From: Pseudomonadota bacterium
Lineage (GTDB): Bacteria; Pseudomonadota; Alphaproteobacteria; Micropepsales; Micropepsaceae
Reading direction: 5' to 3'
Length of the DNA: 64,000 bases
NCBI GenBank assembly: GCA_016201105.1
Contig: JACQDN010000058.1
Coordinates: 1-64,000 of the forward strand
Shown piece by piece: positions 1 to 14,925 of this stretch. The first letter of the stretch is position 1, and every line of letters starts with the position of its first letter. A program made the position numbers and the translations under genes. The notes under the pieces are model-generated. The model was not told where the DNA came from. It saw only the letters and a program-made list of their open reading frames with translations, and ran no database searches.

Positions 1-1428
<1,428 letters not shown>

Positions 1429-1499
1429 CCGGCGCGCTTAAGGAATGAAGCGGCCACGTGCGCGTGGCTCAATGACGGATTGAGAAAAGAGAGGTTCGC

Positions 1500-5684
<4,185 letters not shown>

Positions 5685-5706
5685 TCAACTCCAAGATCAA
5701 ACGGAA

Positions 5707-5738
5707 AGGGCCGCTCGTTCGAGCGGCCCTTTTGTTTG
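5707..5738 (+). terminator. rho-independent terminator of rpoBC
   Basis: A perfect 10-bp stem (AGGGCCGCTC / GAGCGGCCCT) with a GTTC loop is followed by a T-rich run (ttttgttt). It lies 23 bp after the rpoC stop codon. It separates the polymerase operon from the accessory block downstream. Confidence 0.93.
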
Positions 5739-5839
5739 GCGGTCGTTCTATTCGGATTAACTAATGTCGACGATTGGCCCGGTTGCATAATCGAGCTAAA
5801 TGCCGCACAAATATATCAACTTCTGTCGGGTGCAGCTTT

Positions 5840-6226
5840 ATGACAGCCGCTGCAGCGGGATCTTCGAGAATTCGGCGCATGGGATTGGCGTCCCGCGTCG
5901 TTTTGTTCGTGACCGTGCTGGGTTTCGCGCTGCAGTCCTACATTACCCAGACTCACATTCACCCGGTGCCGCAAATCATTGGCGGCATTGAGAAGATTGC
6001 CGACACGAAGTCGCCCACGCCGGACAAATCACCACTCGACAACAGCTCCGACAACTGTCCGCTTTGCCAGGCCGTCACTCATTCAGGCTTTTTCGTCGTC
6101 TCCGCGACTCCGATTCTCTATGTGCCCTTCATGTGGGCAGAGACCGTCGCTGTGCTTTCCTCAGCGCGGGCGGATTCCGTCGCGGCCACGCATGACTGGC
6201 AAAGTCGCGCTCCGCCGCGCCTCTAA
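5840..6226 (+). CDS. DUF2946-like small exported/membrane protein
   Basis: A 128-aa protein if read from ATG 5840 (ATG 5879 is also possible). One hydrophobic segment lies near the N-terminus (SRVVLFVTVLGFALQSYI), then a QTHIH motif, a CPLCQ pair of cysteines, a second hydrophobic stretch and a C-terminal QSRAPP. This layout matches the DUF2946 family, which is often found beside copper or heavy-metal genes. Here it sits 245 bp upstream of a metal RND operon on the same strand. The His/Cys motifs suggest metal binding in the periplasm, but its function is not known. Family assignment is by pattern only. Confidence 0.6.
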   Translation: MTAAAAGSSRIRRMGLASRVVLFVTVLGFALQSYITQTHIHPVPQIIGGIEKIADTKSPTPDKSPLDNSSDNCPLCQAVTHSGFFVVSATPILYVPFMWAETVAVLSSARADSVAATHDWQSRAPPRL

Positions 6227-6470
6227 ATCCACACTGCCCAGACGATGCGAACGCGTCGGGGCATGAGCGCGATTTAGTCTTCGCAATCACGGCATTGGGA
6301 GGTGGATGTCCACACCAAAGCCGCAAATGCGAATTGAGCGGACGGACCACATGATCATCACCTGCGTCGCGCGAATATATTCGCCCGACTTCAAACGGAC
6401 CTTGTCACGTACCAACAAGAAAAGGGTTGAACCCACTGGAGGCGGTTCGTCGATTGGCGATCTGACGGCA

Positions 6471-7949
6471 ATGCCGGCCTGGACTCTGCCGGCGGCCTTG
6501 AGCTGTTTGCTGATGGCCGGTTGCGCGGTGGGACCCGATTTCAAAAAACCCGCCGCGCCCGAAGTCAGCGACTATACCGCCCAACCTCTCTCAACCACCG
6601 TCGCCACCGACAATATTCCCGGCGGCGAGGCCCAACGTTTCGTCATGGGAGGCGACATCGCCGCGGACTGGTGGACGTTGTTTCATTCCGCGCCGCTCAA
6701 TGAGCTGATCGTGCAATCGCTCAAAAACAATTCCGACCTCAAGGCGGCGCAAGCCGCATTGTCCGTGGCGCGGGAGAATGCGCTGGCGCAACGCGGCCCT
6801 TACTATCCCAACCTCTCTGCAAACTTTTCGGCGAGCCGTCAGCTGCAGCCCGGATCGCTCGCACCGGTGCCGAGCTCAAACGCCTTCCAATATAATCTCT
6901 TCACGCCGCAGGTCAGCGTTTCGTACGCGCCCGATATCTTCGGATTGAACCGCCGGACGGTCGAGGCTGCGGACGCGCAAGAGCAGGCCGTCCGCTTTCA
7001 AATGATCGCGGCGCATATCACGCTGAGCGCCAATGTTGTGGCCGCCGTTGTTCAGGATGCGGCGCTGCAAACGCAGGTCGATGCAACCCAGCAACTCGTA
7101 GACATCAACGCCAACATGGTTCAGATCCTGCGCTACCAACTCGTCAAAGGTTATGCCAGCCGCCTTGATCTTGCCGCGCAGGAATCGCAGCTCGCCCAGG
7201 CCACGGCGACGTTACCGCCCCTCGTCAAACAATTGGCACAGCAACGCGACCTTCTGGCGGTTCTGGTTGGCCGGTTTCCCAGTCAAGCGCCGACGGACAA
7301 ATTCGAACTTTCCGGCCTGCAATTGCCGCAAGACTTGCCCGTGAGTCTGCCGTCGACGCTCGTCGCCCAGCGTCCGGACGTTCTTCAGGCCGAAGCCAAT
7401 CTGCACGCGGCCAGTGCCCAAATCGGAATCGCCGTCGCCAACCGGCTGCCGAACATTCAATTGACGGCGAATGCCGGCAGCACGGCGCTGGCCATCGGCC
7501 AGGTGTTCGGGCCCGGCACCGGCTTTTGGAATTTGGCGGCGTCGCTGGCGGCTCCCATTTTCGACGGCGGGACGCTGCGCCATCAGGAACACGCCGCAAG
7601 AGCGGGATACGAGCAAGCGGCCCAGCAGTATCGCAGCACAGTACTGACCGCATTTCAGAATGTCGCCGACACGTTGGCTGCACTTGAACAGGACGCCGCG
7701 GGCTTGAAAGCGGCCGCCGACGCGGCGGATGCCGCCAAGGTGACGCTGGATTTGTCCCAACGGCAATTCAAAGACGGCTACGCCAGCTATCTCGCGCTGC
7801 TGAGCGCCGAACAAGCCTATCAGCAAGCCCGGATCAATCTTGTGCAAGCGCAAGCCAATCGTTTCGCCGATACGGCGGCATTGTTTCAAGCGCTGGGCGG
7901 CGGGTGGTGGCACCGCGCTGAATTGGCCGAGGATACAGATGACAAATAA
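6471..7949 (+). CDS. Outer-membrane efflux lipoprotein, NodT/CusC type
   Basis: Outer-membrane channel of a tripartite RND efflux pump (492 aa). I place the start at ATG 6471 because it gives a clean lipoprotein signal ending in LMAGC. Codons upstream of it are open but do not look like protein. The family start CAVGPDF..P, the two TolC repeats (about residues 75-280 and 290-480) with paired coiled-coil helices, and motifs such as RPDVLQAEANL and FWNLAASLAAPIFDGG are typical. The stop overlaps the start of the adaptor gene by 11 bp, so the three pump genes are co-translated. Confidence 0.92.
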   Translation: MPAWTLPAALSCLLMAGCAVGPDFKKPAAPEVSDYTAQPLSTTVATDNIPGGEAQRFVMGGDIAADWWTLFHSAPLNELIVQSLKNNSDLKAAQAALSVARENALAQRGPYYPNLSANFSASRQLQPGSLAPVPSSNAFQYNLFTPQVSVSYAPDIFGLNRRTVEAADAQEQAVRFQMIAAHITLSANVVAAVVQDAALQTQVDATQQLVDINANMVQILRYQLVKGYASRLDLAAQESQLAQATATLPPLVKQLAQQRDLLAVLVGRFPSQAPTDKFELSGLQLPQDLPVSLPSTLVAQRPDVLQAEANLHAASAQIGIAVANRLPNIQLTANAGSTALAIGQVFGPGTGFWNLAASLAAPIFDGGTLRHQEHAARAGYEQAAQQYRSTVLTAFQNVADTLAALEQDAAGLKAAADAADAAKVTLDLSQRQFKDGYASYLALLSAEQAYQQARINLVQAQANRFADTAALFQALGGGWWHRAELAEDTDDK

Positions 7950-9135
7950 TTCGCCAGACTCAATTCCGCTCGACCAACGCCGGGGCACGCTGCCGCGCGC
8001 GCTTGCCGTTGCTGTGGTCGTCGTGGCGGCAGCCACGCTCTTTTCGTTGGTGAGTTGCTCGCCCAACTCCGATGAAAAGCCGGCCGGATCTGAGACCGCC
8101 AGCAACGTGACGCTGACGGCGGACCAGCGCCAGCATATCCGCCTCTACACGGTCGCCTCGTCCAAGTATCACAAGGCGATCGAGACCACCGGAGTGATCG
8201 ACTTCGACAACGATCAGGCCACGAGCGTGCTGGCGCCCTTCTCCGGCCCGGTGTCGCGACTGCTCGTTTCGCCCGGCGATCAGGTCAAGCAAGGCGATGC
8301 CTTGGCGGTGATCGATTCGCCGGACTTCGCGGCAGCCATCAGTGCCTATCGCAAGGCGCGCGCAACCGCTGAAACCACGCGCAGGCTCGCCGCGATGGAC
8401 AAGGATCTTCTTCAGCACAACGGCGTTGCCCGGCGTGAAGAGGAACAGGCCGAGACCGACGCCGTCAGCGCCGAAGCCGACCGCGAGGCCGCATTGCAAG
8501 CGCTGGTCTCGCTGAACGTCGATCCCCATACCATCAAAGAGATTCAGAGGGGCCGGCCGATCCCAAAGATCGAGGGCACGATCCGCGCGCCCATCGCGGG
8601 CACCGTCGTTGAAAAACTGATTACGCCGGGAGAACTCCTGCAGGCCGGCACTACGCCCTGCTTCATGGTTGCCGATCTTTCGCGCGTCTGGGTCATGGCG
8701 CAGATCTTCGATTCCGACCTGGGATCGGTCAGCTTGGGCGACAAGGCCGAAGTGCTGACGGGCGTTTCGTCAAGCGGTTTCCCGGGAGCCGTGACCAGCA
8801 TCTCGGCTTTGGTGAACCCCGACACGCGTTCGGTCGTGGCGCGGGTGGCCGTCGACAATCCAAAGAACCTTCTGAAAAAGCAAATGTATGTGCGTGTGCG
8901 GATCGAGGCGCACCAGGAGAGCACCGGATTGCTGGTACCGGTTTCGGCGGTCCTGCGCGACGACGAGAACCTGCCGTTTGTCTATGTCGTTCAGCGTGAC
9001 GGCAGCTTCGCGCGCCAGCATGTGACCTTGGGGTATCGAAGTGGAGACCGATACGATATTTCCGCCGGCCTGCGCGCCGGGCAGCGGATTGTGATCGACG
9101 GCGCGCTCTTCATTCAGTTCATGCAATCGCAATGA
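7939..9135 (+). CDS. RND efflux periplasmic adaptor (HlyD/CusB/CzcB type) lipoprotein
   Basis: Membrane-fusion protein of the pump, 398 aa from ATG 7939. A hydrophobic N-terminal signal ends in LVSC, a plausible lipobox. The lipoyl/barrel-sandwich halves flank a short coiled-coil hairpin (FSGPVSRLLVSPGDQVKQGD and TIRAPIAGTVVEKLITPGE). The beta-barrel (LSRVWVMAQIFDSDLGSV) and a membrane-proximal domain follow. It bridges the inner-membrane transporter and the outer-membrane channel. No metal-chaperone or Met-rich extension is visible, so the sequence does not tell which metal is exported. Confidence 0.92.
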   Translation: MTNNSPDSIPLDQRRGTLPRALAVAVVVVAAATLFSLVSCSPNSDEKPAGSETASNVTLTADQRQHIRLYTVASSKYHKAIETTGVIDFDNDQATSVLAPFSGPVSRLLVSPGDQVKQGDALAVIDSPDFAAAISAYRKARATAETTRRLAAMDKDLLQHNGVARREEEQAETDAVSAEADREAALQALVSLNVDPHTIKEIQRGRPIPKIEGTIRAPIAGTVVEKLITPGELLQAGTTPCFMVADLSRVWVMAQIFDSDLGSVSLGDKAEVLTGVSSSGFPGAVTSISALVNPDTRSVVARVAVDNPKNLLKKQMYVRVRIEAHQESTGLLVPVSAVLRDDENLPFVYVVQRDGSFARQHVTLGYRSGDRYDISAGLRAGQRIVIDGALFIQFMQSQ

Positions 9136-12100
9136 GCGATCAACCGCAACCTTTGCCGCCGCGTACCGCGTCGATCATGAACCAGATCGTCGCGTCTTCA
9201 CTCGAGCAGCGCCTTCTCATCGTGTTGATGACGCTGTTGCTGGTGGGCGCCGGGTGGTGGGCGTTGAATCGTCTGCCGGTGGATGCCTATCCGGATCTTT
9301 CGCCGCCCATGGTGGAGATCGTCACGCAATGGCCCGGGCACGCTGCAGAGGAAGTGGAACGGCTGATCACGGTCCCCATCGAGCTCGACATGAACGGTGT
9401 CCCGGCGACGACCGCGGTACGCTCCATTTCGCTCTACGGATTGTCCCACGTGATCCTCACCTTTGACGAACACACGGACAACGAATTCGCACGTCAGCAA
9501 GTCTTCAACCGGCTGCCCGATCTCAGTCTGCCAAGCGGCGTGGCGCCTTCGGTGTCTCCGCTGAGTTCGCCTTCAGGCCTTGTCTATCGCTACGTGCTGC
9601 ACAGCCCGGACCGGTCGCCGATGGAGCTCAAGACCTTCGAGGACTGGCTCGTCGAACCGCAATACCGAGCCGTTCCCGGCGTGGCGGACGATTCCGGGTT
9701 TGGCGGCGGCTCCATGCAATATCAGGTGCTGCTCGACCCGGCCAAAATTGCCGGAGCCGGTTTGTCGGTGACGCAGGTGGAGAGCGCGCTCGCGGCCAAC
9801 AACAGCAATGCCGGTGGCGGGTTCTATTCGCAAGGCAGTCAGTTTTACTACGTGCGCGGTGTGGGGCGCCTCAACACGCTGGAAGATATCGGCAACGTAG
9901 TCCTGGCAATACACAACGGCACACCCGTGCTGCTGAAGGATGTCGGTCGCGTGGTCATCGGCATCGCCCCGCGCCTTGGCGAATTCGGTTTCGAGAAACA
10001 GGACGACGCGGTGGAAGGCGTCATCCTGATGCGCAAGGGGGAGAAAACCCAGGACGTCTTGAAAAAAGTCGAAGTCAAGACCGCTGAGCTCAACAACAGA
10101 ATCCTGCCAAAAGATGTCAAAGTCGTTCCGTTCTACGACCGAAGCGATCTGATTGCGCTGACCACACAGGTCGTCGAGAACAATCTGCTGCGCGGCATGT
10201 TGCTGGTCATCGTCGTGCTGATATTTTTTCTTTACGACTTCCGCGCGGGTTTGATCGTCGCTCTCACCATCCCGCTGGCGCTATTGTTCGCGTTTGTCTG
10301 TCTCGACATTCAAGGCGCTTCGGCCAATCTGCTCTCGATCGGCGCGATCGATTTCGGCATTTTGGTCGATGGTGCCGTGTTCATGGTGGAAAATATCTTC
10401 CGCCAGATCGCGCTTCATGAAGACGCGCCGTTCAACGTCAAGGAAGTCATCAAAGACGCGGCGGCGGAAGTGGACCGCCCGCTGTTTTACGCTGTCGCGG
10501 TGATCGTGGTCGGGTTTTTGCCGATCTACGTCTTGTCCGGACCCTCAGGAACGCTCTTCAAACCCATGGCCGACACCATGATTTTCGCGCTGGTCGGTTC
10601 ATTGATCGTCACACTGACCCTGCTGCCGGTGCTGTGTTCCTGGTTCATGCGCAACGGCGTGCACGAACGGCGCAATCCCGCCTTCGAAGCCATCAAGTCG
10701 GCTTACACCGAGTGGCTGGACTATTGCCTCGCCCGCCCCTGGGGAACAACGCTCGTTTCGGCTGGTCTGTTGGCGGCTTCGCTGCTCCTCATCCCCTTCA
10801 TCGGCGCCGAGTTCATGCCGCATCTGGATGAAGGCGCGCTGTGGGTGCGCGCGACCATGCCCTCCACCATTTCGTTCGATGAATCGGCGAAGATCGCTCC
10901 TCAGGTGCGCGACATCCTGCGCTCATTTCCACAGGTCACCACGGTTTCTTCGGAACTGGGACGGCCCGACGACGGGACGGATGCGACAGGATTCTTCAAC
11001 GTCGAGTTTTTTGTCGGTCTCAAGCCGTACTCGGATTGGACCGGTGCCTATCGCAGCAAAGCCGCGCTGATCGAAGCCATCAACCAGAAGCTCGAGGCCT
11101 TTCCAGGAATCATTTTCAACTACACCCAACCGGCCGAGGACGCGGTGGACGAAGCCGAGACAGGTCTGAAAAGCGCCCTGGCCGTCAAAGTGTTCGGCTC
11201 CGATCTGGACACGCTCGAACGCAAGGGCAAGACGATCAAGCAGGTGCTGGAGCGGGTGCGTGGAATCAAAGACGTGACCCTGGTGCGCGAGCTCGGTCAA
11301 CCAAGTCTGACCATCGCGATCAACCGCGCCGCCATCGCCCGCTACGGCGTGAACGTCGCCGACATCAACGGTTTGATCCAGACCGCGATCGGGGGAGACG
11401 CCGCCACCCAAGTGGTACAAGGCGAAAAGCAGTTTGATCTCATTGTCCGTCTCGATCGCCAGTTCCGGGACAGCCCCGAAGAGATCGGAAATATCCCGGT
11501 GCCCACCCCGGCAGGTCAGCAGATCCCGCTGAAAGAATTTGCGGACATCCAGGTGACGAACGGCGCTTCGTTCATCTACCGCGAAGACAATTCGCGTTAC
11601 ATCGGGGTCCAATTTTCTGTCGAAGGACGAGATCTTGCTGACGCGGTGGAAGATGCCATTCACCAGGTCAATGCAAAAATCACTTTGCCGCAAGGCTACC
11701 GCCTGGATTGGGGCGGGGAATATACGGACTACACCGCGTCCAGCCAGCAAGTGATGGTGATTCTGCCGTTGACCTTGTTCCTCATTTTTCTCCTGCTGTT
11801 CGCGCTCTACAGCAATTTCAAATTCCCCTTCATCACCGTGCTCGGCGTGCTTCTGTCGGCGCCGGTGGGCGGCATTGTGGCGCTGTGGATCACAGGCACG
11901 TCGTTTTCGGTTTCTTCCGACGTCGGTTTTCTGGCCTTGTTCGGCGTCTCCGTGCTGACGGCTGTTGTCTACATTTCCTATGTCAACGAGCTTCGCCGCA
12001 GTGGCACACCCCTCGACGAAGCCATTCGACAAGGCGCCATCCTGCGGCTGCGTCCGATCATGATGACCGCACTGGTGGCGGCCTTAGGACTGCTGCCGGC

Positions 12101-12251
12101 AGCGCTGGCCTCAGGCGTCGGCACGGATTCACAAAAGCCGTTTGCATTGGTCATCGTCAGCGGTCTTCTCACGCGGCTCTTGATCAGCGTTTTCCTCATG
12201 CCGGTGCTCTACGCCCTCGTGGCGCGTCCGGGCGACCGGCTGGAAGTGTGA
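9132..12251 (+). CDS. Heavy-metal efflux RND transporter, CzcA/CusA (HME) family
   Basis: Inner-membrane proton/metal antiporter of 1039 aa; its ATG overlaps the adaptor stop (ATGA). Twelve transmembrane helices and two large periplasmic loops are arranged as in the family. The proton-relay motif in TM4 is present: D407, D413 and E420, with the same spacing as CzcA D402/D408/E415. Together with the two preceding genes it would move metal ions from periplasm or cytoplasm across the outer membrane. The exact substrate (Zn/Co/Cd, Ni or Cu/Ag) cannot be read safely; the proton-relay motif favours a CzcA-like clade. No regulator gene lies in the operon. Confidence 0.94.
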   Translation: MSDQPQPLPPRTASIMNQIVASSLEQRLLIVLMTLLLVGAGWWALNRLPVDAYPDLSPPMVEIVTQWPGHAAEEVERLITVPIELDMNGVPATTAVRSISLYGLSHVILTFDEHTDNEFARQQVFNRLPDLSLPSGVAPSVSPLSSPSGLVYRYVLHSPDRSPMELKTFEDWLVEPQYRAVPGVADDSGFGGGSMQYQVLLDPAKIAGAGLSVTQVESALAANNSNAGGGFYSQGSQFYYVRGVGRLNTLEDIGNVVLAIHNGTPVLLKDVGRVVIGIAPRLGEFGFEKQDDAVEGVILMRKGEKTQDVLKKVEVKTAELNNRILPKDVKVVPFYDRSDLIALTTQVVENNLLRGMLLVIVVLIFFLYDFRAGLIVALTIPLALLFAFVCLDIQGASANLLSIGAIDFGILVDGAVFMVENIFRQIALHEDAPFNVKEVIKDAAAEVDRPLFYAVAVIVVGFLPIYVLSGPSGTLFKPMADTMIFALVGSLIVTLTLLPVLCSWFMRNGVHERRNPAFEAIKSAYTEWLDYCLARPWGTTLVSAGLLAASLLLIPFIGAEFMPHLDEGALWVRATMPSTISFDESAKIAPQVRDILRSFPQVTTVSSELGRPDDGTDATGFFNVEFFVGLKPYSDWTGAYRSKAALIEAINQKLEAFPGIIFNYTQPAEDAVDEAETGLKSALAVKVFGSDLDTLERKGKTIKQVLERVRGIKDVTLVRELGQPSLTIAINRAAIARYGVNVADINGLIQTAIGGDAATQVVQGEKQFDLIVRLDRQFRDSPEEIGNIPVPTPAGQQIPLKEFADIQVTNGASFIYREDNSRYIGVQFSVEGRDLADAVEDAIHQVNAKITLPQGYRLDWGGEYTDYTASSQQVMVILPLTLFLIFLLLFALYSNFKFPFITVLGVLLSAPVGGIVALWITGTSFSVSSDVGFLALFGVSVLTAVVYISYVNELRRSGTPLDEAIRQGAILRLRPIMMTALVAALGLLPAALASGVGTDSQKPFALVIVSGLLTRLLISVFLMPVLYALVARPGDRLEV

Positions 12252-12410
12252 TTCCGCCTAGATTTGAACTGGCTGGCAGTGTGGGCGGTCTGGATCCTAG
12301 TCCAAATCGCAAGGGGCGTAACCGGCGATGACGGGATGGTGAATGCGCCGCCGGCACATCAAACGCGCAAATCAGGAGGCGCCTTGGCGGTCCGGCGCTA
12401 TGATGACGCC

Positions 12411-13850
12411 ATGCTGCCAAAACCATTCAGTTGGGACCGCGCCGAAGCCCGCGCCGGAAAGCTCAACGGCAAGTTCATCATCGGCGTGCTGACGACAGGC
12501 ATTTACTGTCTGCCGTCCTGTGCGGCGCGACCGCCCAAGCCCGAGAATGTGCGCCTCTTCAAGACGGAGGAAGAGGCACTGAAGGCGGGCCTGCGCGCCT
12601 GCAAACGCTGCCGCCCCGATCTCTATTATCGCGGCGAAGACGGCGATCTGCAGCTGTTCGACGGATTGCTCGCCCGCGTCCGCGCCGAGCCGTCGTCGTT
12701 TGCCGATACGCCCGCACTGGCGCGCGCCTGCGGCGTGAGTCAGACGAAACTCGGCGATCTCTTTCGCGATCACGCTCATATGACGCCGGCGGTGTGGCTG
12801 CGCCGCGAGCGGGTGCGCGCCGCCTCAAGATTGCTGCTGGACGGCACGGTGCGCGTCGTCGAAATCGGCTATGCAGTGGGCTTCGAAAGCGAATCCGTTT
12901 TTCATCGCCAGTTTCTTGGTATCGCTCATATGACGCCAGGCGCCTATCGCGCCATGCAGGGCGCATCGGTTTTTTTGATCCAGCTTCCGCATCTCTACCG
13001 GCAGCAGGAGATTCTCGGCTATCACGCGCGCGATCCGCAGAGCCCGTGTGAACGTGTCGAAGGCGCCAAAATCTTCAAGGCGTTGGATACGCCGCAAGGC
13101 GCGGTCGTGCTGGAAGCCTCCTTCGAAGGCGCGGGCGCCTGGTGCCGCGCGCACGGCGCGGAACGCATGACCGCTCAGACGGCAGCCATGCTGCATTCCT
13201 CTGCGCTGAGGATGCTGGGCCTCAACGGCGAAGTCGCTTCGTTCGAAACGCGCATGTCGCGTGAGCCCCGGACGGCGGCTTTGATCGGCAAACGCCGCGG
13301 CCTGCGCGTGCCGCTGATCCCCACGGTCTTTGACGGTCTTTGCTGGGCCATCATCGGTCAGCAGATCAACGTGCCCTTCGCGGCCTCGCTGCGGCGTGAA
13401 ATTCTTCACCTCGCCGGCGAGCGCGTCGGCGAGATGCGGACCCATCCCAGTGCCGAGCGCGTCGCCAATCTGAGTGTGGCGGAACTCGCAAAGCGGCGCT
13501 ATTCGCGCTCCAAAGCCGATTATCTCATCGGCGCGGCGCGCGCAGTGGCGGAAAGAAAGCTCGACATTGAAGGCCTGCCGGAGGGATCAGCCCGCGCCGC
13601 CGAGAAGAAACTCACCGCCGTGCGCGGCATCGGCATCTGGACCGCGCGCTACGCCATGCTGCGCGGCGGCTTTGCCGACAGCGCGCCTGTGGGCGACAGC
13701 GCGCTCGCAACCGCGCTGCAGAAACTGCACGGCCGGGACGAACGTCCCGCCCACGAAGAGGTGCACGAACTGATGATGCCGTTCGCGCCAAACCGTAGTT
13801 TGGCCACCGTACATCTGTGGGCGAGCTTGAAAGACAAGGAAGCGGCATGA
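12411..13850 (+). CDS. Ada/AlkA fusion: DNA-3-methyladenine glycosylase II with Ada metal-binding and AraC domains
   Basis: Alkylation-repair protein, 479 aa from ATG 12411. An in-frame TTG at 12384, only 4 nt after AGGAGG, is a serious alternative start adding nine residues. Domains in order: the Ada methyl-phosphotriester zinc domain with C33, C37, C64 and C67 (same spacing as E. coli Ada C38/C42/C69/C72); an AraC-type helix-turn-helix (about 90-180); an AlkA N-domain; and a helix-hairpin-helix glycosylase (LTAVRGIGIWTARYAM) followed by the catalytic-Asp motif GDSALATAL. It probably both senses methylated DNA and excises alkylated bases. It overlaps ogt by 4 bp. Confidence 0.93.
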   Translation: MLPKPFSWDRAEARAGKLNGKFIIGVLTTGIYCLPSCAARPPKPENVRLFKTEEEALKAGLRACKRCRPDLYYRGEDGDLQLFDGLLARVRAEPSSFADTPALARACGVSQTKLGDLFRDHAHMTPAVWLRRERVRAASRLLLDGTVRVVEIGYAVGFESESVFHRQFLGIAHMTPGAYRAMQGASVFLIQLPHLYRQQEILGYHARDPQSPCERVEGAKIFKALDTPQGAVVLEASFEGAGAWCRAHGAERMTAQTAAMLHSSALRMLGLNGEVASFETRMSREPRTAALIGKRRGLRVPLIPTVFDGLCWAIIGQQINVPFAASLRREILHLAGERVGEMRTHPSAERVANLSVAELAKRRYSRSKADYLIGAARAVAERKLDIEGLPEGSARAAEKKLTAVRGIGIWTARYAMLRGGFADSAPVGDSALATALQKLHGRDERPAHEEVHELMMPFAPNRSLATVHLWASLKDKEAA

Positions 13851-14362
13851 GTTCCAAAGAGATCTATTGGGCTCCTATCGCATCCAAGTTTGGGAAGTTC
13901 GCGGCCTGGGTGGACGGCGAAGGCAGGTTGCTGCGCTTTCATTTGCGATCAAGCGGCGCGGCCCACGTCGATCGCGACGCGGAGCGCAACGAAAAGAAAC
14001 TCGCGAACGTGCAGAAGCAGATGGCGGAATACGACGCCGGCAAGCGGCGCGATTTCGAATTCGAGTTGGCGGCGGAAGGCTCTTCGTTTCAGCACGAGGT
14101 GTGGAATGCGCTGGTGGAGATTCCGTTCGGCGAAACGACCAGTTATGGCGCGCTTGCCAAAAGGCTCGGCTATCCCAATGGTGCCCGCGCGGTGGGTTTG
14201 GCGAACGGGCAAAACCCCATTGGGCTGATCGTGCCGTGTCATCGGGTGATCGGATCGGATGGCAGCCTTATCGGTTATGGCGGCGGGCTGCCGCTCAAAC
14301 GCGCTTTGCTGGAACACGAAGCGCGCGTCGCCGGTCACCCGCTCGATTTATTTTCAGTTTGA
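13847..14362 (+). CDS. ogt: Methylated-DNA--protein-cysteine S-methyltransferase
   Basis: Suicidal repair protein that takes the methyl group from O6-methylguanine; 171 aa from ATG 13847, which overlaps the stop of the glycosylase gene (ATGA). The acceptor cysteine C131 lies in the invariant PCHRVIG motif. Family blocks IPFGETTSYGALA and NGQNPIGLIVPCHR are intact, followed by GYGGGLPLKRALLEHE. The overlap makes one alkylation-damage operon in which the Ada-like N-terminus of the upstream protein may be the damage sensor. Confidence 0.96.
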   Translation: MSSKEIYWAPIASKFGKFAAWVDGEGRLLRFHLRSSGAAHVDRDAERNEKKLANVQKQMAEYDAGKRRDFEFELAAEGSSFQHEVWNALVEIPFGETTSYGALAKRLGYPNGARAVGLANGQNPIGLIVPCHRVIGSDGSLIGYGGGLPLKRALLEHEARVAGHPLDLFSV

Positions 14363-14421
14363 TACGGCATCACGCCGCCTCTCCCAGAAAGGGGCCCAGA
14401 AGGGGAGGCAATTGAGAAAAT

Positions 14422-14925
14422 CTAAACCAGCCCTTCGGTTACGCCTTCATCCTCGTCGCGTTGTGGCGTGCGCTTTCTCACGATGAGCGGTGCGATACGG
14501 TGGGCGAAGAAGGGCAGCGGCAATGTCAGGCCGACGGCCCAGTGCGCGAGCGCAACCGCGCTGATCGCTGCATCGTTGCCGAGATAGTAAAGCAGATAGC
14601 CGCTCGCGATCAGCCAGACGAGCAATCCCAAAAGCATGGTCCCCGAAATGCGGTGACGCCTTGTGCCCCAGGCGCCGACGATATGTGCGCCCCATAGCAA
14701 GCCGAACGTCCATAACGCCGCGAAACCGAAAAGCCCGTGGGCGGCGCGTGACCAATATTCGAGCGGGTGTGGTGCGGGGCCGAATTCGCCCTGTTGCTGG
14801 AGAAAATAGTGAAGGACGAGCCACGCAACGCCGGTGAGCCACAATCCCAGCCCGATGCCATAGGTGACCCACCGTCTTGCACGCGAAAGGCGCACGGGCG
14901 AGATCGGGCGGATCCACATTTGCAT
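14422..14925 (-). CDS. Four-helix membrane protein, putative b-type cytochrome partner of a flavinylated protein
   Basis: A 167-aa membrane protein starting at the ATG that overlaps the apbE stop (ATGA); ATG 14919 is also possible. Four transmembrane segments lie at about residues 21-42, 62-84, 94-114 and 123-146. Histidines sit near both ends of helix 2 (H63, H81) and helix 4 (H128, H142), and H39 lies in helix 1. This would suit two b hemes, and resembles small cytochromes encoded with ApbE and FMN-binding proteins. I do not assign a named family. Inferred role: passing electrons between the membrane quinone pool or a cytosolic donor and the periplasmic flavoprotein encoded two genes upstream. 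Confidence 0.6.
   Translation of the reverse strand: MQMWIRPISPVRLSRARRWVTYGIGLGLWLTGVAWLVLHYFLQQQGEFGPAPHPLEYWSRAAHGLFGFAALWTFGLLWGAHIVGAWGTRRHRISGTMLLGLLVWLIASGYLLYYLGNDAAISAVALAHWAVGLTLPLPFFAHRIAPLIVRKRTPQRDEDEGVTEGLV

Noticed and set aside
14363-14421. Terminator after ogt (gcctctccc ... ggggaggc)
   Set aside because: The arms pair imperfectly around a long loop and there is no T tract; not convincing enough to list.
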